The notes beneath the pieces are model-generated. The model ran no database searches. It worked only from the letters and a program-made list of their open reading frames with translations, and had not been told where the DNA came from. Positions 9,293-18,386 of a stretch of DNA of 64,000 bases are shown here, piece after piece. The stretch comes from Pararhodobacter sp. SW119. Lineage in GTDB: Bacteria; Pseudomonadota; Alphaproteobacteria; Rhodobacterales; Rhodobacteraceae. The translations under genes were made by a program, and so were the position numbers. The stretch covers positions 105,315-169,314 of the forward strand of contig NZ_JADDJF010000005.1 in the NCBI RefSeq assembly GCF_017811755.1. The letters are read 5' to 3'. Within the stretch, counting starts at the first letter, position 1, and each line of letters opens with the position of its first letter.

Positions 9293-10348
9293 ATGACCAA
9301 CGCCTTCACCGCATCGGGCCTTTTTGGCGACCTTCTGTCCGATGAGTCCTTCGCGGCCGAATTCTCTGCGCGCGCCTTCACCGATCGCATGCTCGCCTTC
9401 GAGGCCGCCTGGACCCGCGCCTTGCACGCGACCGGCACCGTCACCGCGGACGCGGCGGCCGCGGCACTGGCCGCGATCGACGGTTTCGACGCGGACGGAA
9501 TCGGCTCAGCCGGCGCCGCCGACGGACTGCCGGTCCCGGCCATGGTCACGGCCCTGCGCAGTTCATTGCCACCGGATGCGGCAAGGGCAATCCACACCGG
9601 CGCGACCAGCCAGGATGTCATAGACACCGCGATGGCGCTGACCCTGCTGTCGGTCCTCTCGACTCTCGAAACGCGCCTGGCCGGCATTATTGGACTGATC
9701 GACACACTGGAGCAGCGGTTCGGAACCCAACCCCTCATGGCCCGGACCCGGATGCAGGCCGCACTGCCCGCGACGGTCGCACTGCGCCTGAGCGCTTGGG
9801 CACGCCCCCTTCAGGAACATCTGACCCGGCTCGAGGGACTGCGCGCCGGTATCGGGCAGGTGCAGATCGGTGGGCCGATCGGCGCCAGGGACCTGCCCTG
9901 CCAGTTGGAACCGGGATTCGTGGGACACGTCGCGCGCGCTCTCGACCTCAGAACCGGGCCGGTCTGGCACACCGATCGAAGCGCGATGGTGTCCTTCGGG
10001 CACGCGCTGGCCCTGCTGACAGGCACGCTGGGCAAGATCGGTCAGGATGTCCTTCTGATGGCGCAACAGGGCGTGGACGAGATCGCACTTACTTCCGGCG
10101 GCGGGTCTTCGGCGATGCCGCACAAGTCGAACCCGGTTGCCGCCGAGGCGTTGGTCGCCATCGCCCGGTTCGTCGCCGCGCAACAGGGTCTGCTGACGCA
10201 GGCGATGGTGCACGAGCAGGAACGGTCCGGCACCGCCTGGGCGTTGGAATGGCTCACGCTGCCGGCGATGTGCGAGGCGAGTGGCGCGGCACTTCACCAT
10301 GCCGAACGACTGCTTTCCTCGATCACGCGGATGGGCACACCGGCCTGA
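9293..10348 (+). CDS. pcaB: 3-carboxy-cis,cis-muconate cycloisomerase
   Basis: 351 residues of the fumarase/adenylosuccinate lyase superfamily, with the signature GSSAMPHKSNPVAAE and the helical core motif HTGATSQDVIDTA. PcaB converts 3-carboxy-cis,cis-muconate to 4-carboxymuconolactone in the protocatechuate branch of the beta-ketoadipate pathway. The length fits the shorter alphaproteobacterial PcaB form better than the roughly 450-residue form of pseudomonads. The other pca genes are absent from this window, so it is either an orphan or the pathway is split. ATG 9293 was chosen because the longer frame from 9242 adds unmatched residues. Adenylosuccinate lyase is unlikely given the length. 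Confidence 0.88.
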   Translation: MTNAFTASGLFGDLLSDESFAAEFSARAFTDRMLAFEAAWTRALHATGTVTADAAAAALAAIDGFDADGIGSAGAADGLPVPAMVTALRSSLPPDAARAIHTGATSQDVIDTAMALTLLSVLSTLETRLAGIIGLIDTLEQRFGTQPLMARTRMQAALPATVALRLSAWARPLQEHLTRLEGLRAGIGQVQIGGPIGARDLPCQLEPGFVGHVARALDLRTGPVWHTDRSAMVSFGHALALLTGTLGKIGQDVLLMAQQGVDEIALTSGGGSSAMPHKSNPVAAEALVAIARFVAAQQGLLTQAMVHEQERSGTAWALEWLTLPAMCEASGAALHHAERLLSSITRMGTPA

Positions 10349-10432
10349 AAGGGTGGAGCGGCGCGTTTCGCGGGGTTCCGATCTCAGCGTCCTCGGCGGG
10401 GCCGTAGTTCTTGCTTTGCGGAAAATTGGGAC

Positions 10433-10459
10433 GGGGGCAGATCGATCCGTTCCGCCCCC
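10433..10459 (-). terminator. Candidate terminator after the beta-helix gene
   Basis: GGGGGC at 10433 pairs with GCCCCC at 10454 around a 15-base loop. On the minus strand a short T-rich stretch (AATTTT) follows. The gap lies between two convergent genes. Confidence 0.3.
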
Positions 10460-10508
10460 GCACAGACTTGATCTCGACTTCCGTCTGGCCGTCAACCGGC
10501 CGAACGGC

Positions 10509-13500
10509 TTACATGTCCCAGTGGTCCGGATGAGCGGTCGCCGCACCACCCATGAGCGCCTGCCAAAGATCCTCGTGGCCGGTATCGAACATGTCCTCGC
10601 TACCGATCCTTTCCAGGCTGTGCAGGCCGCTGCCCTCCATCAGCCGCAGCCAGACGGCATCCGCGGCATAGTCGATGACGATCTCGGCGTCGCGTCCACC
10701 CAGCCCGCGGAAGACGATATCGCCGAAGGTGCCGACCAGTTCTTCCGCCCGCAGGAGTGCGACCTCTTTCACGTCGGCCGTCAGCGCCGAAAGGTCGATC
10801 TCGAGCGTCGCATTGCCCAGATCCACCCCGCTGAGGACATCGGGCGCATCGCCGAAGGCTCCGCTGCGGAAGGTGGCGATGCCACCAAGCCCGCCCGCCG
10901 TCGCCGTGAACGCAAGCGTTGCCCCGGTATCGAAGCCCAGGAACGCCATGCCGCCATCGCCGCCGTCGAAGCCGACGCGCGCCTCGTAGCCCACGACCTC
11001 GATTCGGCTGCCAGCGGAGGCGGCGAAGACGGCGCCGTCGGTGGCAAGGATCGTCTGACCCGCGGTGGCAGTCAGCTCGACCGGACCCAGGAAGGTCCCG
11101 GTGTTGGCGAAGCGTCCGCCATCGACCGAGATCTCGAGCAGTCCGCCGCCTTCGGAGCCATTGGTCCAGAACTGCCCGGCGCGCGAGATGTCGAGCGTCG
11201 CGCCTTCGTCTCCGGCAAGCAGCTTTCCGTCGACCGTCAGCTTGCCATGCGCCAGGATCAGCCCGCCCGCCGCGCCGAAGTCGAGATCCTCGACCCGGAC
11301 GGTGCCGCCGAAGACGACCTTTTTGCCGCCCAGATCGATGCTGTCCCCGTCCCTGCCGGGCGTGACGCCCTGATCCCAGTTGAGCCGGTTGTCCCAACGC
11401 ACCCCGTGACCGCGATCGTCCGGCACGAAGCGGAAGGTCGTCTCGATGGGCTGTTCGGTCACCTCGATGCCGAAACGCTCGCGGAACCAGTCGAGTACAT
11501 CCTGCACCGCCGTCGAATACTCGCTCCCGTCCAGCGCGCGCAAATGCTCGGCAAAGGCCTGGATCGTATCGCTGCTATGCGGCTGACCGCCGTTGACCGG
11601 AACCCCGCCATTCGCCAGCGTCTCGACATACCGGTGAATCGTGGCTTCATTCAGAACGGACGGGTCAAGACCGTCGGTGTTCTGCGAATCTGGCGAACCG
11701 TTTCCTTCCAGACGCCAACCCCAAACAAGGCTGTCATCAAAGTAAATGCCGTCTTCGTAGGCATACTTGATGCCATTCGAACCAAGCCTCGCATCGCTTT
11801 CGTCATGAGGGTTTCCGGCATGTGCCACGATGTTCCCGACTAGGCTGGTGTACAAGGCCGTCCCACCAATGCCCCAATCAGTTGCGCCGATCTGCGGCAA
11901 GCCTTCGCCGCGACCCGCGGCATGAGTGACAAGATTTCCCAGAAGCAGGCTATAGTTGCCCGTCCAGACGCCACCGCCACCTCCATTCGTGTTAAGCGCG
12001 ACATTATTGTCGATGAACAAGGTGTTTTCAACAAAGGCACCGCCGCGATATTGCGCACCGACAGACGCCGACCGCATGATTACCGAGTCATGCATCGAAA
12101 CATCGATCACACTATGCTGAAGGTACAGACCCTGACTGTACATGCTCGGCGGATGCCCACCATCAATCGAGGCATCCGATAGAAAGTCAGGCGCCCAGCC
12201 ATTGTGATCAAACAACACCCGGTCAAACAGCGCCCCTTCGGTGTTGTCCATGTAGAGGCCAGACTCGCGGTTCCTATGCGCGGCCCACTTACCATCCGCG
12301 GTTACGGAGCCCGGCTCTTCGCGCCATGCATCCGTGAAGCTGGAGTTTCTGAACGTAACACCCTTCGCGCCTTGTACATTAGATTCCTCATTGGAGAACT
12401 TGGTACCATCAAAGATGATATTCTCCTGCGGCCCATCGCCACCTGCTAAGACGCTCACTCCGGCCGAAAAATCCAGATCCTGAAGCACGATGTTCTTCGA
12501 GGTACTTTGAAAGATCATCTGCTTGTTTTGCAGGACGGGTTTATCACCCTCACCCCAAGCTCCGATGAACAACGGATGGAGTTCAGACTCTCCGCTGGCG
12601 CCGCGGGAAACGACACGCGCTGCGTCATACTCGTACCCGCGTTCGAACAAAAGCCAGTTCGAATTCGCTCCTCCGCACGGATTGATCGTACTCCACAGCG
12701 ACATCGCCAGGTCGGTCGACAGCGCCATGTCCTCGCTCGCGCCGTACTCGGTTCCATGGTCGCGCAGCCATCGGGCGGTAACGGCACTTTCGGACATCCC
12801 CTCGCGCGCGGCGATGTCGGCTGCGGTGAGGGCTTTTTCCGATCCGGTGACATAGACCTTGCGGTGATTGTCGCCGTGTTCGACGATCACCTTGTCGTTG
12901 GCATCGGTGGCGAGCATGTAGTGCGCTTCGCTCGTTCCCCAGCCAGCCTTCTGCGGGCCTTCCGCAACCTCGGCCTGCACGATGTGCTGGGTGATGCTCC
13001 CATCGGAATGGACCGCCTCGTAGGCAAAGTTCAGCGGGCCCGTAAGATTAGAGCGGGTCAGCACCAGCGCGAGGCTGTTGTCGGGATTGACCGAAAGCTG
13101 ACCATGCTCGGGACGATCCAGGATCTTGACAGAGACGATATTCGCACCGTCCGGGCGGATGGTAGCCACACGCCCCCCGATCACGTCGATCTGCGACTCG
13201 ACCGTCGTCACCAACGGCGGTTCGGCCGGCTGCTGCGTGCCGGAGTCATCGTCCTCGACGGGGTCCTGGTCGTTGTCGTCCGAGCCTGACGGGTCGGTCT
13301 CGACCGGATCCTCCTCGGTGGGTTCCTCCGGCTCGGGTTCGGGCGCAGGCTCCTCTGCCACCGGCTCTTCGACGGGCTCTTCGGGCTGCGGGTCCGTGGT
13401 GATCGGATCGCCCTGCGCGGGGTCGTTCACGCCGGCCTCGTCCTGTCCGGACTGGTCGTCCTCGGGCTCCTCGGCCACGGGTTCGTTCGGCTCCGGGTCG

Positions 13501-13634
13501 GCCGGCTGCGCGCCATTGTCGATCGGGTCCGCGACGACGGGCTCCTCGTCCTCTTCTTCCGCGGGATCTTCTCCGACGGGTTCGTCTTCCTCGGGATCCT
13601 CGGCGACAGGCTCTTCGACGGGTTCCTCGATCAC
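10509..13634 (-). CDS. Large right-handed beta-helix surface/extracellular protein (main part; N-terminus in another frame)
   Basis: 1041 residues as an open frame, but not a natural start: it opens at a GTG inside an acidic repeat. Visible parts in order: a Pro/Glu/Asp-rich stalk of roughly 130 residues (repeats of EEPVAEEP type and DPSGSDDNDQDP), a cadherin-like or tandem-repeat domain (DRPEHGQLSVNPDNSLALVL), a right-handed parallel beta-helix region with short rungs rich in Asn and Gly (NIVLQDLDFSAGV, NTLFIDNNVALNTNGGGG), then a Gly-rich beta-solenoid end resembling autotransporter passenger strands. No signal peptide, barrel or CTERM sorting tail is visible. Codons in the central 11.65-12.7 kb stretch are clearly less GC-rich than the flanks. 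A role in adhesion or polysaccharide binding is inferred from architecture only. Confidence 0.75.
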   Translation of the reverse strand: MIEEPVEEPVAEDPEEDEPVGEDPAEEEDEEPVVADPIDNGAQPADPEPNEPVAEEPEDDQSGQDEAGVNDPAQGDPITTDPQPEEPVEEPVAEEPAPEPEPEEPTEEDPVETDPSGSDDNDQDPVEDDDSGTQQPAEPPLVTTVESQIDVIGGRVATIRPDGANIVSVKILDRPEHGQLSVNPDNSLALVLTRSNLTGPLNFAYEAVHSDGSITQHIVQAEVAEGPQKAGWGTSEAHYMLATDANDKVIVEHGDNHRKVYVTGSEKALTAADIAAREGMSESAVTARWLRDHGTEYGASEDMALSTDLAMSLWSTINPCGGANSNWLLFERGYEYDAARVVSRGASGESELHPLFIGAWGEGDKPVLQNKQMIFQSTSKNIVLQDLDFSAGVSVLAGGDGPQENIIFDGTKFSNEESNVQGAKGVTFRNSSFTDAWREEPGSVTADGKWAAHRNRESGLYMDNTEGALFDRVLFDHNGWAPDFLSDASIDGGHPPSMYSQGLYLQHSVIDVSMHDSVIMRSASVGAQYRGGAFVENTLFIDNNVALNTNGGGGGVWTGNYSLLLGNLVTHAAGRGEGLPQIGATDWGIGGTALYTSLVGNIVAHAGNPHDESDARLGSNGIKYAYEDGIYFDDSLVWGWRLEGNGSPDSQNTDGLDPSVLNEATIHRYVETLANGGVPVNGGQPHSSDTIQAFAEHLRALDGSEYSTAVQDVLDWFRERFGIEVTEQPIETTFRFVPDDRGHGVRWDNRLNWDQGVTPGRDGDSIDLGGKKVVFGGTVRVEDLDFGAAGGLILAHGKLTVDGKLLAGDEGATLDISRAGQFWTNGSEGGGLLEISVDGGRFANTGTFLGPVELTATAGQTILATDGAVFAASAGSRIEVVGYEARVGFDGGDGGMAFLGFDTGATLAFTATAGGLGGIATFRSGAFGDAPDVLSGVDLGNATLEIDLSALTADVKEVALLRAEELVGTFGDIVFRGLGGRDAEIVIDYAADAVWLRLMEGSGLHSLERIGSEDMFDTGHEDLWQALMGGAATAHPDHWDM

Positions 13635-13672
13635 CGGATCATTGCCGCCGGGGATGTCCTGGCCGGGGTCGG

Positions 13673-14056
13673 TTATCGGCGGCAGGTCGTTTCCGTCGTC
13701 GGGCTCATCCGAGCCGACGGATCGGGCTGCGTGTCTTCCTCTGACGGATCCGGGTCGCCGGAGTTGTCGGGTTCTTCGGGCGTAACCGGCTCGTAGCCGA
13801 GGAATTCGCCATTCGGGCCGTAGATCGGCGTGCCTGTTTCGGGGTTCTGTCCGCTCATGTCCTCTTCTGCGCTTTCATCTTGCGGCGGGCCTTCCGGCTC
13901 TTGCTCCGGTGGCGCCGCCGGATCTTCGAAGGGATCGTCCAATCCGTCGTCGATTGGATCCTCGTGCTTCTTATTGCGCATCTTCAGAAGTTCAACGAAG
14001 GAGGGCATGCCTTTGGCCATTTGGATCGCCTTGCTCAGGAGTTTCAGAAGTATCAT
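13673..14056 (-). pseudogene. N-terminal part of the beta-helix protein, separated by a -1 frameshift near 13715
   Basis: This frame starts at ATG 14056 (GAGGAA nine bases upstream) with MILLKLLSKAIQMAKGMPSF, a short amphipathic head rather than a clear signal peptide, and runs into the same Pro/Glu/Asp-rich stalk. It ends at a stop codon at 13673-13675. Shifting frame by one base at about 13715 restores DPSGSDEPDDGNDLPP, which matches the intact copy DPSGSDDNDQDP later in the stalk and joins directly to the downstream frame, giving one protein of about 1180 residues. So either one G was lost (in the organism or in the assembly) or the ribosome shifts frame. The frame can also begin upstream at 14164, with weaker support. 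Confidence 0.7.
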
Positions 14057-14471
14057 CGTGGTCAGTTCCTCGACTGATGGGACCAGCAGCGCCGGAATCG
14101 ACGCAGACTCTTGTCTACCTGAGGCTGCATTCTCCTTAAGGCAGTCGCCCGCTTCAAATCGCATTGGCCCCTTGGTGACCAGCCGCTTAACCGCAAAAAA
14201 AACGACGTGGCAGGGGCTTCAGCGGGAACATGCCCAGCGAAAGCCCGTCGAGAAGATTCTCGTATTGGTTGTGCTTTCGTGAACGCGCCCGTCGCGCGCG
14301 CATCGCGTGCCGAATCACTGGACAGGTGAATCGGCGCTGCGCCGCCACCGTAGGTTTGGGGCAACACCCGGCCGACAGGCGCCGCAAAGCCCCTTTACAA
14401 GGGTTTCAGCCGGCGCCCGGTGGAGCTTGAATCTGCGCTGGCGCGGCGGCGTCCCTGACCCCTCGTGCGCC
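14057..14471. other. Gap of 415 bases with hairpins and a T8 run, no gene
   Basis: The gap lies between two minus-strand genes. It holds a strong hairpin at 14378-14417 (listed separately), a second imperfect hairpin (GGGCTT 14214 with AAGCCC 14241) followed on the minus strand by eight T at 14202-14195, and presumably the promoter of the beta-helix gene, which I could not pin down. Short frames here show no coding signal. Confidence 0.5.
14378..14417 (-). terminator. Hairpin downstream of the M19 dipeptidase gene
   Basis: GGCGCCG at 14378-14384 pairs with CGGCGCC at 14411-14417, and inside it AAAGCCCCTT can pair with AAGGGTTT around a three-base loop. It lies about 55 bases beyond the dipeptidase stop. 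No T run follows directly, so it may stabilise the 3' end or act with the T8 run further on. Confidence 0.4.
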
Positions 14472-15506
14472 TCAGCCGATCGTGCGGCGCAGCAGGTCGA
14501 TCCAGTTGCCCCAGCACAGGCGCCGGACAAGCGCCTGGTCGTAGCCAGCCCGCACCATCGCCTCGACCAGGCGCGGCAGTGCCGCGGCGTCGGGCAGGAA
14601 GTCCGGCATCGTCGCGCCGTCGAAATCCGACCCCAGTGCCACGCCGCCTTCTCCCAGCCGCTCGATCAGGTGGTCGAGATGGCGGATCAGCAACTCGGGC
14701 GGCGTATCCGTCGTCTTCTCCCCGTCGGGGCGCAGGAACTGCACGGCGTAATTGAGCCCGACAAGCCCGCCGCGCTCGGCAATCATGTCGAGCTGCCAGT
14801 CGGTCAGGTTGCGGCTGCCCGCGCAGATTGCGTGGACGCAACTGTGCGTGGCGACGAGCGGTGCTTCGGTCAGCGCCGCCACGTCGCGGAACCCGGCGGC
14901 GTTCAGATGGCTCAGGTCCACGAGGATGCCCAGCCGCGCGCATTCGCGCACAAGCCGGCGGCCTGCGTCGGTCAGTCCCGGCCCGATGTCGGGATCGGCC
15001 GGGAAGCGAAAGGGAACGCCGTGACCGAAGATGTTGTCGCGCGACCAGACCGGCCCCAGCGACCGCATTCCGGCCGCGTGGTAGACCTCCAGCTCGGCAA
15101 GGTCGGGGCCGATCCCCTCGCATCCCTCGATGTGCATCAAGGCCGCAATCGCCCCGTCGCGCCGCGCGCCCTCGACCGCGTCGGCCGAGGTGCAGATGCG
15201 AAAATCCTGCGGATGCGACCGCGCCATCCGGTGCAGGATTGCCGCCATCTGGAGCGTCACCCGTCGCGCCCGGTCGGGGGCGAGTTCGGGAAAGATCGGC
15301 TCCGGAGCGTCCTCGGCGGGTTCAGTTCCCTCCTCGCCCGGCACCCAGATCGCGAAAAACCCGCCGGCAAGGCCACCGGCTCGGCAGCGCGCCAGGTCCA
15401 GGTGGCCGTCGCGCCCGTCGAAGAAGCCTTTTCCGTCGCTGTCGCCATCGCGCCAGAGATGCAGGAGCAGGTCGTTGTGACCATCGAAAACCGGAACTGC
15501 CGACAT
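14472..15506 (-). CDS. Membrane dipeptidase-type enzyme, peptidase family M19
   Basis: 344 residues of the renal dipeptidase family, a binuclear zinc TIM-barrel. Seen: the metal motif DGHND near residue 8, the bridging Glu in LMHIEGCEG, His in VATHSCVHAI and in VDLSHLNAAGF, and the Asp in VALGSDFDG. The family cleaves L-D and some beta-lactam-like dipeptides. No signal peptide is visible, so a cytoplasmic location is likely here. The gene faces a complete peptide importer across 150 bases, which suggests that it trims the dipeptides the importer brings in. Confidence 0.92.
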   Translation of the reverse strand: MSAVPVFDGHNDLLLHLWRDGDSDGKGFFDGRDGHLDLARCRAGGLAGGFFAIWVPGEEGTEPAEDAPEPIFPELAPDRARRVTLQMAAILHRMARSHPQDFRICTSADAVEGARRDGAIAALMHIEGCEGIGPDLAELEVYHAAGMRSLGPVWSRDNIFGHGVPFRFPADPDIGPGLTDAGRRLVRECARLGILVDLSHLNAAGFRDVAALTEAPLVATHSCVHAICAGSRNLTDWQLDMIAERGGLVGLNYAVQFLRPDGEKTTDTPPELLIRHLDHLIERLGEGGVALGSDFDGATMPDFLPDAAALPRLVEAMVRAGYDQALVRRLCWGNWIDLLRRTIG

Positions 15507-15657
15507 CCGTCACTCCTCTCCCTTGCCGGCCGGCGGCGCTCTTTCGGCATGCTTGACACTTGACCGGCGCTAGCTTCCTATGACCCGGCGCACCCGGCTG
15601 CAACGCCGGATCGTGCGCCGGCCAACAGAAATCACAACACACGACGGGGAAACGGAA

Positions 15658-17262
15658 ATGCTGCTCGACTCGACCTTGCGAAACCGTGGCGCGGCCCTTG
15701 CCGCCGCGCTGATGCTGGGCACTTCGCCCGTTGCGCTGGGGGCCGCCACGCCCGACGACACGCTGGTCATTGCCGCCAAGATCGATGACATCGTGTCGAT
15801 CGATCCGGCCGAGGCGTTCGAGTTCAACGGGATCGACCTGCTGAACAACCTCTACGATACCCTGGTCGAACTTGACCCCGAGCGTCCGGGCGAGCTGGTT
15901 CCGGGCCTGGCCGAAAGCTGGGACGTCTCCGAGGACGGGCTGACCTTCACCTTCACCATGCGCGAAGGGGTCACCTTCGCCTCGGGCAACCCCGTGAGGG
16001 CCGAAGACGCGGCATTCTCGCTGCAGCGCGTGATCAAGCTCAACAGGACGCCCTCCTTCATCCTGACGCAGTTCGGCTTCACGCCCGACAACGTCGACGA
16101 CCTGATCGTCGCCGATGGCAACACCCTGCGGATGACCATCGACCGGCCGCTGGCGCCCTCTTTCGTCTACAACTGCCTGACCGCGCTGGTCGCCGCCATC
16201 GTCGACAAGGAAACCGTCATGGCCAACGAGGTCGACGGCGACATGGGCTACGAGTGGATGAAGGCGAATTCCGCGGGAACCGGCGCCTATGTCCTGCAAT
16301 CCTACCGTCCCAGCGAAAGCTACCTGCTGGAGGCGCGCGAAGGCCACTGGCGCGGCGACGCGAACCTGCGCCGCGTCTTCCTGCGGCACATTCCGGAACC
16401 CTCGACGCAGCGGCTGATGCTGGAGGCCGGCGACATCGACATCGCCCGCGACCTGACCCCCGTCGATGTCGAGGGGATGGCGGGCAACGACGATGTGGTG
16501 ATCACCGACGACGTCGGCGGATACATCGCCTACATCGCCATCAACGGTCAGCACGAGACGCTGGCCCATCCGGCGGTGCTGGATGCGATGCGCTGGCTGA
16601 TCGACTACGAGGGGATGGCGAACAGCTTCCTGAAGGGCCAGCAGATGGTGCACCAGCACTTCCTGCCGCGCGGCTACCTCGGCGCGCTGGAGGAAACGCC
16701 CTACAGCCTGGACGTGGAACGCGCCCAGGAAATCCTGGCCGAGGCCGGGATCGAGACGCCGATCAACGCGACGCTCTCGGTGCGCAACAGCCAGGACCGG
16801 ATGGAAATGGCGCAGTCGATCCAGAACACCTTCGCGCAGGCCGGCATCAACATCGAACTGTCGGTCGGCGCCGGGGCCGAGGTGCTGGGCGAATACCGCG
16901 CCCGCCAGCACGAGATTACCCTGCAGGCCTGGGGGCCGGACTATCCCGACCCGCATACCAACGCCTCGACCTTCGCGATGAACCCCGACAACAGCCCCGA
17001 CGCCGGTCTCACCGGCATCCTCGCCTGGCGCAACGCCTGGGATCCCGAGGATCTGCACGAGATGGCCGAGGCGGCCGTGATGGAGCGCGACACCGACGCC
17101 CGCCGCGCGATGTACGAGGAGATCCAGCGCCGTCACCGCGACGATTCGCCCTTCATCGCCATGTTCCAGTCGATCGACCAGACCGGCATGCGCGCCAACG
17201 TGCAGGGCTTCCACACCGGCGGCGCCATCGACAACGCCACCTACTGGCTGGCAACGAAGTGA
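15658..17262 (+). CDS. ABC transporter substrate-binding protein, dipeptide/oligopeptide family (SBP_bac_5)
   Basis: 534 residues with a signal peptide (GAALAAALMLGTSPVALGAATP), so periplasmic. Family motifs seen: DDIVSIDPAEAFEFNG, LYDTLVELDPERPGELVPGLAESWDVSEDG, and VQGFHTGGAIDN near the end. It should bind peptides or similar ligands and deliver them to the two permeases downstream. ATG 15658 follows GGGGAAACGGAA, and the frame upstream to 15580 is not coding. The gene is first in a five-gene operon and is separated from the permeases by a strong hairpin. Confidence 0.93.
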   Translation: MLLDSTLRNRGAALAAALMLGTSPVALGAATPDDTLVIAAKIDDIVSIDPAEAFEFNGIDLLNNLYDTLVELDPERPGELVPGLAESWDVSEDGLTFTFTMREGVTFASGNPVRAEDAAFSLQRVIKLNRTPSFILTQFGFTPDNVDDLIVADGNTLRMTIDRPLAPSFVYNCLTALVAAIVDKETVMANEVDGDMGYEWMKANSAGTGAYVLQSYRPSESYLLEAREGHWRGDANLRRVFLRHIPEPSTQRLMLEAGDIDIARDLTPVDVEGMAGNDDVVITDDVGGYIAYIAINGQHETLAHPAVLDAMRWLIDYEGMANSFLKGQQMVHQHFLPRGYLGALEETPYSLDVERAQEILAEAGIETPINATLSVRNSQDRMEMAQSIQNTFAQAGINIELSVGAGAEVLGEYRARQHEITLQAWGPDYPDPHTNASTFAMNPDNSPDAGLTGILAWRNAWDPEDLHEMAEAAVMERDTDARRAMYEEIQRRHRDDSPFIAMFQSIDQTGMRANVQGFHTGGAIDNATYWLATK

Positions 17263-17268
17263 GGCCAG

Positions 17269-17298
17269 GCCCCCCGGCAGCCATGGCCGCCGGGGGGC
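17269..17298 (+). repeat. GC-rich hairpin between binding-protein and permease genes
   Basis: GCCCCCCGGC at 17269-17278 is the exact reverse complement of 17289-17298, with a self-complementary centre (GCCATGGC). It starts six bases after the stop codon. Such hairpins commonly protect the upstream binding-protein message or partly terminate transcription, giving more binding protein than permease. Confidence 0.6.
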
Positions 17299-17311
17299 GC
17301 TACACGACCTG

Positions 17312-18376
17312 ATGACAACCCCTCCCGATCCCGTCTCCATCCGGCCGCGGCTCTGGCCGCGCCTGCGCGGCGTTGCCGGCGTCCTCGTGGCGCTGGCCGC
17401 GACTCTGCTGGGCCTCTTGCTGGTGACCTTCGTCATCGGCCGCGTCGTGCCCATCGACCCGGTACTCGCCGTGATCGGCGAACGCGCGACCCAGGCGCAA
17501 TACGAGGCCGCGCGCCTGTCGCTGGGCCTCGACCGCCCAGTGTGGGAGCAGTTCGCGATCTACGTGCGCGACGCCCTAACCGGCGATCTGGGCACGTCGA
17601 TCCGCACCCGCACGCCGGTCGCCGACGACATCCGCCGCTTCTTCCCGGCCACGCTGGAACTGGCCACGCTGGCCACAATCATCGGCGTGATCCTCGGCAT
17701 CCCGGCGGGCGTTCTGGCCGCGACCAAGCCCGGCAGCCTGCTGGACCAGGCGGTGCGGCTGATCGGGCTGATCGGCTACTCGCTGCCGGTCTTCTGGCTG
17801 GGGCTGATGGGGCTTCTGCTCTTCTACGGCATCCTCGGCTGGGTCGGCGGGCCGGGGCGGCTGTCCTCGGGATACGAGATGATGTTCGAATTCGACGTAC
17901 CCCGCGTCACCGGCATGATCCTGATCGACACCGCGCTCGCCGGGCAATGGGCGATCTTCCGCAACGCGCTCAGCCACATCATCCTGCCCGCGGGCGTGCT
18001 GGGCTACTATTCCATGGCCTATATCAGCCGCATGACCCGCAGCTTCATGATGAACGAGTTGAGCCAGGAATACATCACCACCGCGCGGGTCAAGGGCATG
18101 CCGGAATGGCGTGTCGTCTGGGTCCATGCGCTGCGCAACGTGCAGGTGCCGCTGATCACGGTGATCGTGCTGTCCTACGCGACCCTCCTCGAAGGCTCGG
18201 TGCTGACCGAGACGGTCTTCGCCTGGCCGGGCCTGGGTCTCTACATCACCACCGCGCTCTTTTCCGCCGACATGCCGGCGGTGCTGGGCGGCACCGTGGT
18301 CGTCGGCATGGTCTTCGTCGGCCTCAACATGTTCTCCGACATCCTTTACCGGATCGTCGATCCGCGCGCGCGCTGA
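17312..18376 (+). CDS. Peptide ABC transporter permease (DppB type)
   Basis: 354 residues with six membrane segments. It shows the DppB/OppB family features: the extracytoplasmic lead RVVPIDPVLAVIGERATQAQYEAAR with LGLDRPVWEQF, then the conserved cytoplasmic EAA-type loop EYITTARVKGMPEWRVVWVHALRN that docks the ATPase. It forms the channel together with the next gene product. ATG 17312 begins after the hairpin behind the binding-protein gene. Confidence 0.93.
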   Translation: MTTPPDPVSIRPRLWPRLRGVAGVLVALAATLLGLLLVTFVIGRVVPIDPVLAVIGERATQAQYEAARLSLGLDRPVWEQFAIYVRDALTGDLGTSIRTRTPVADDIRRFFPATLELATLATIIGVILGIPAGVLAATKPGSLLDQAVRLIGLIGYSLPVFWLGLMGLLLFYGILGWVGGPGRLSSGYEMMFEFDVPRVTGMILIDTALAGQWAIFRNALSHIILPAGVLGYYSMAYISRMTRSFMMNELSQEYITTARVKGMPEWRVVWVHALRNVQVPLITVIVLSYATLLEGSVLTETVFAWPGLGLYITTALFSADMPAVLGGTVVVGMVFVGLNMFSDILYRIVDPRAR

Positions 18377-18386
18377 GGGGGCGGCC

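Noticed and set aside
10509..10600. Beta-helix protein as exosortase substrate
   Set aside because: The C-terminus ends in HPDHWDM without a VPLPA motif, hydrophobic helix or basic tail.
10281..11843. Plus-strand frame of 520 codons
   Set aside because: Shadow of the beta-helix gene; no recognisable domain and it also overlaps the end of pcaB.
14187..14387. Small minus-strand frame of 66 codons
   Set aside because: No ribosome site, Arg-rich composition and overlap with a terminator-like hairpin suggest noise.
15322..17454. Opposite-strand frame of 710 codons
   Set aside because: It is antisense to the peptide-binding protein gene, which has a signal peptide and clear family motifs. High GC keeps such shadow frames open.
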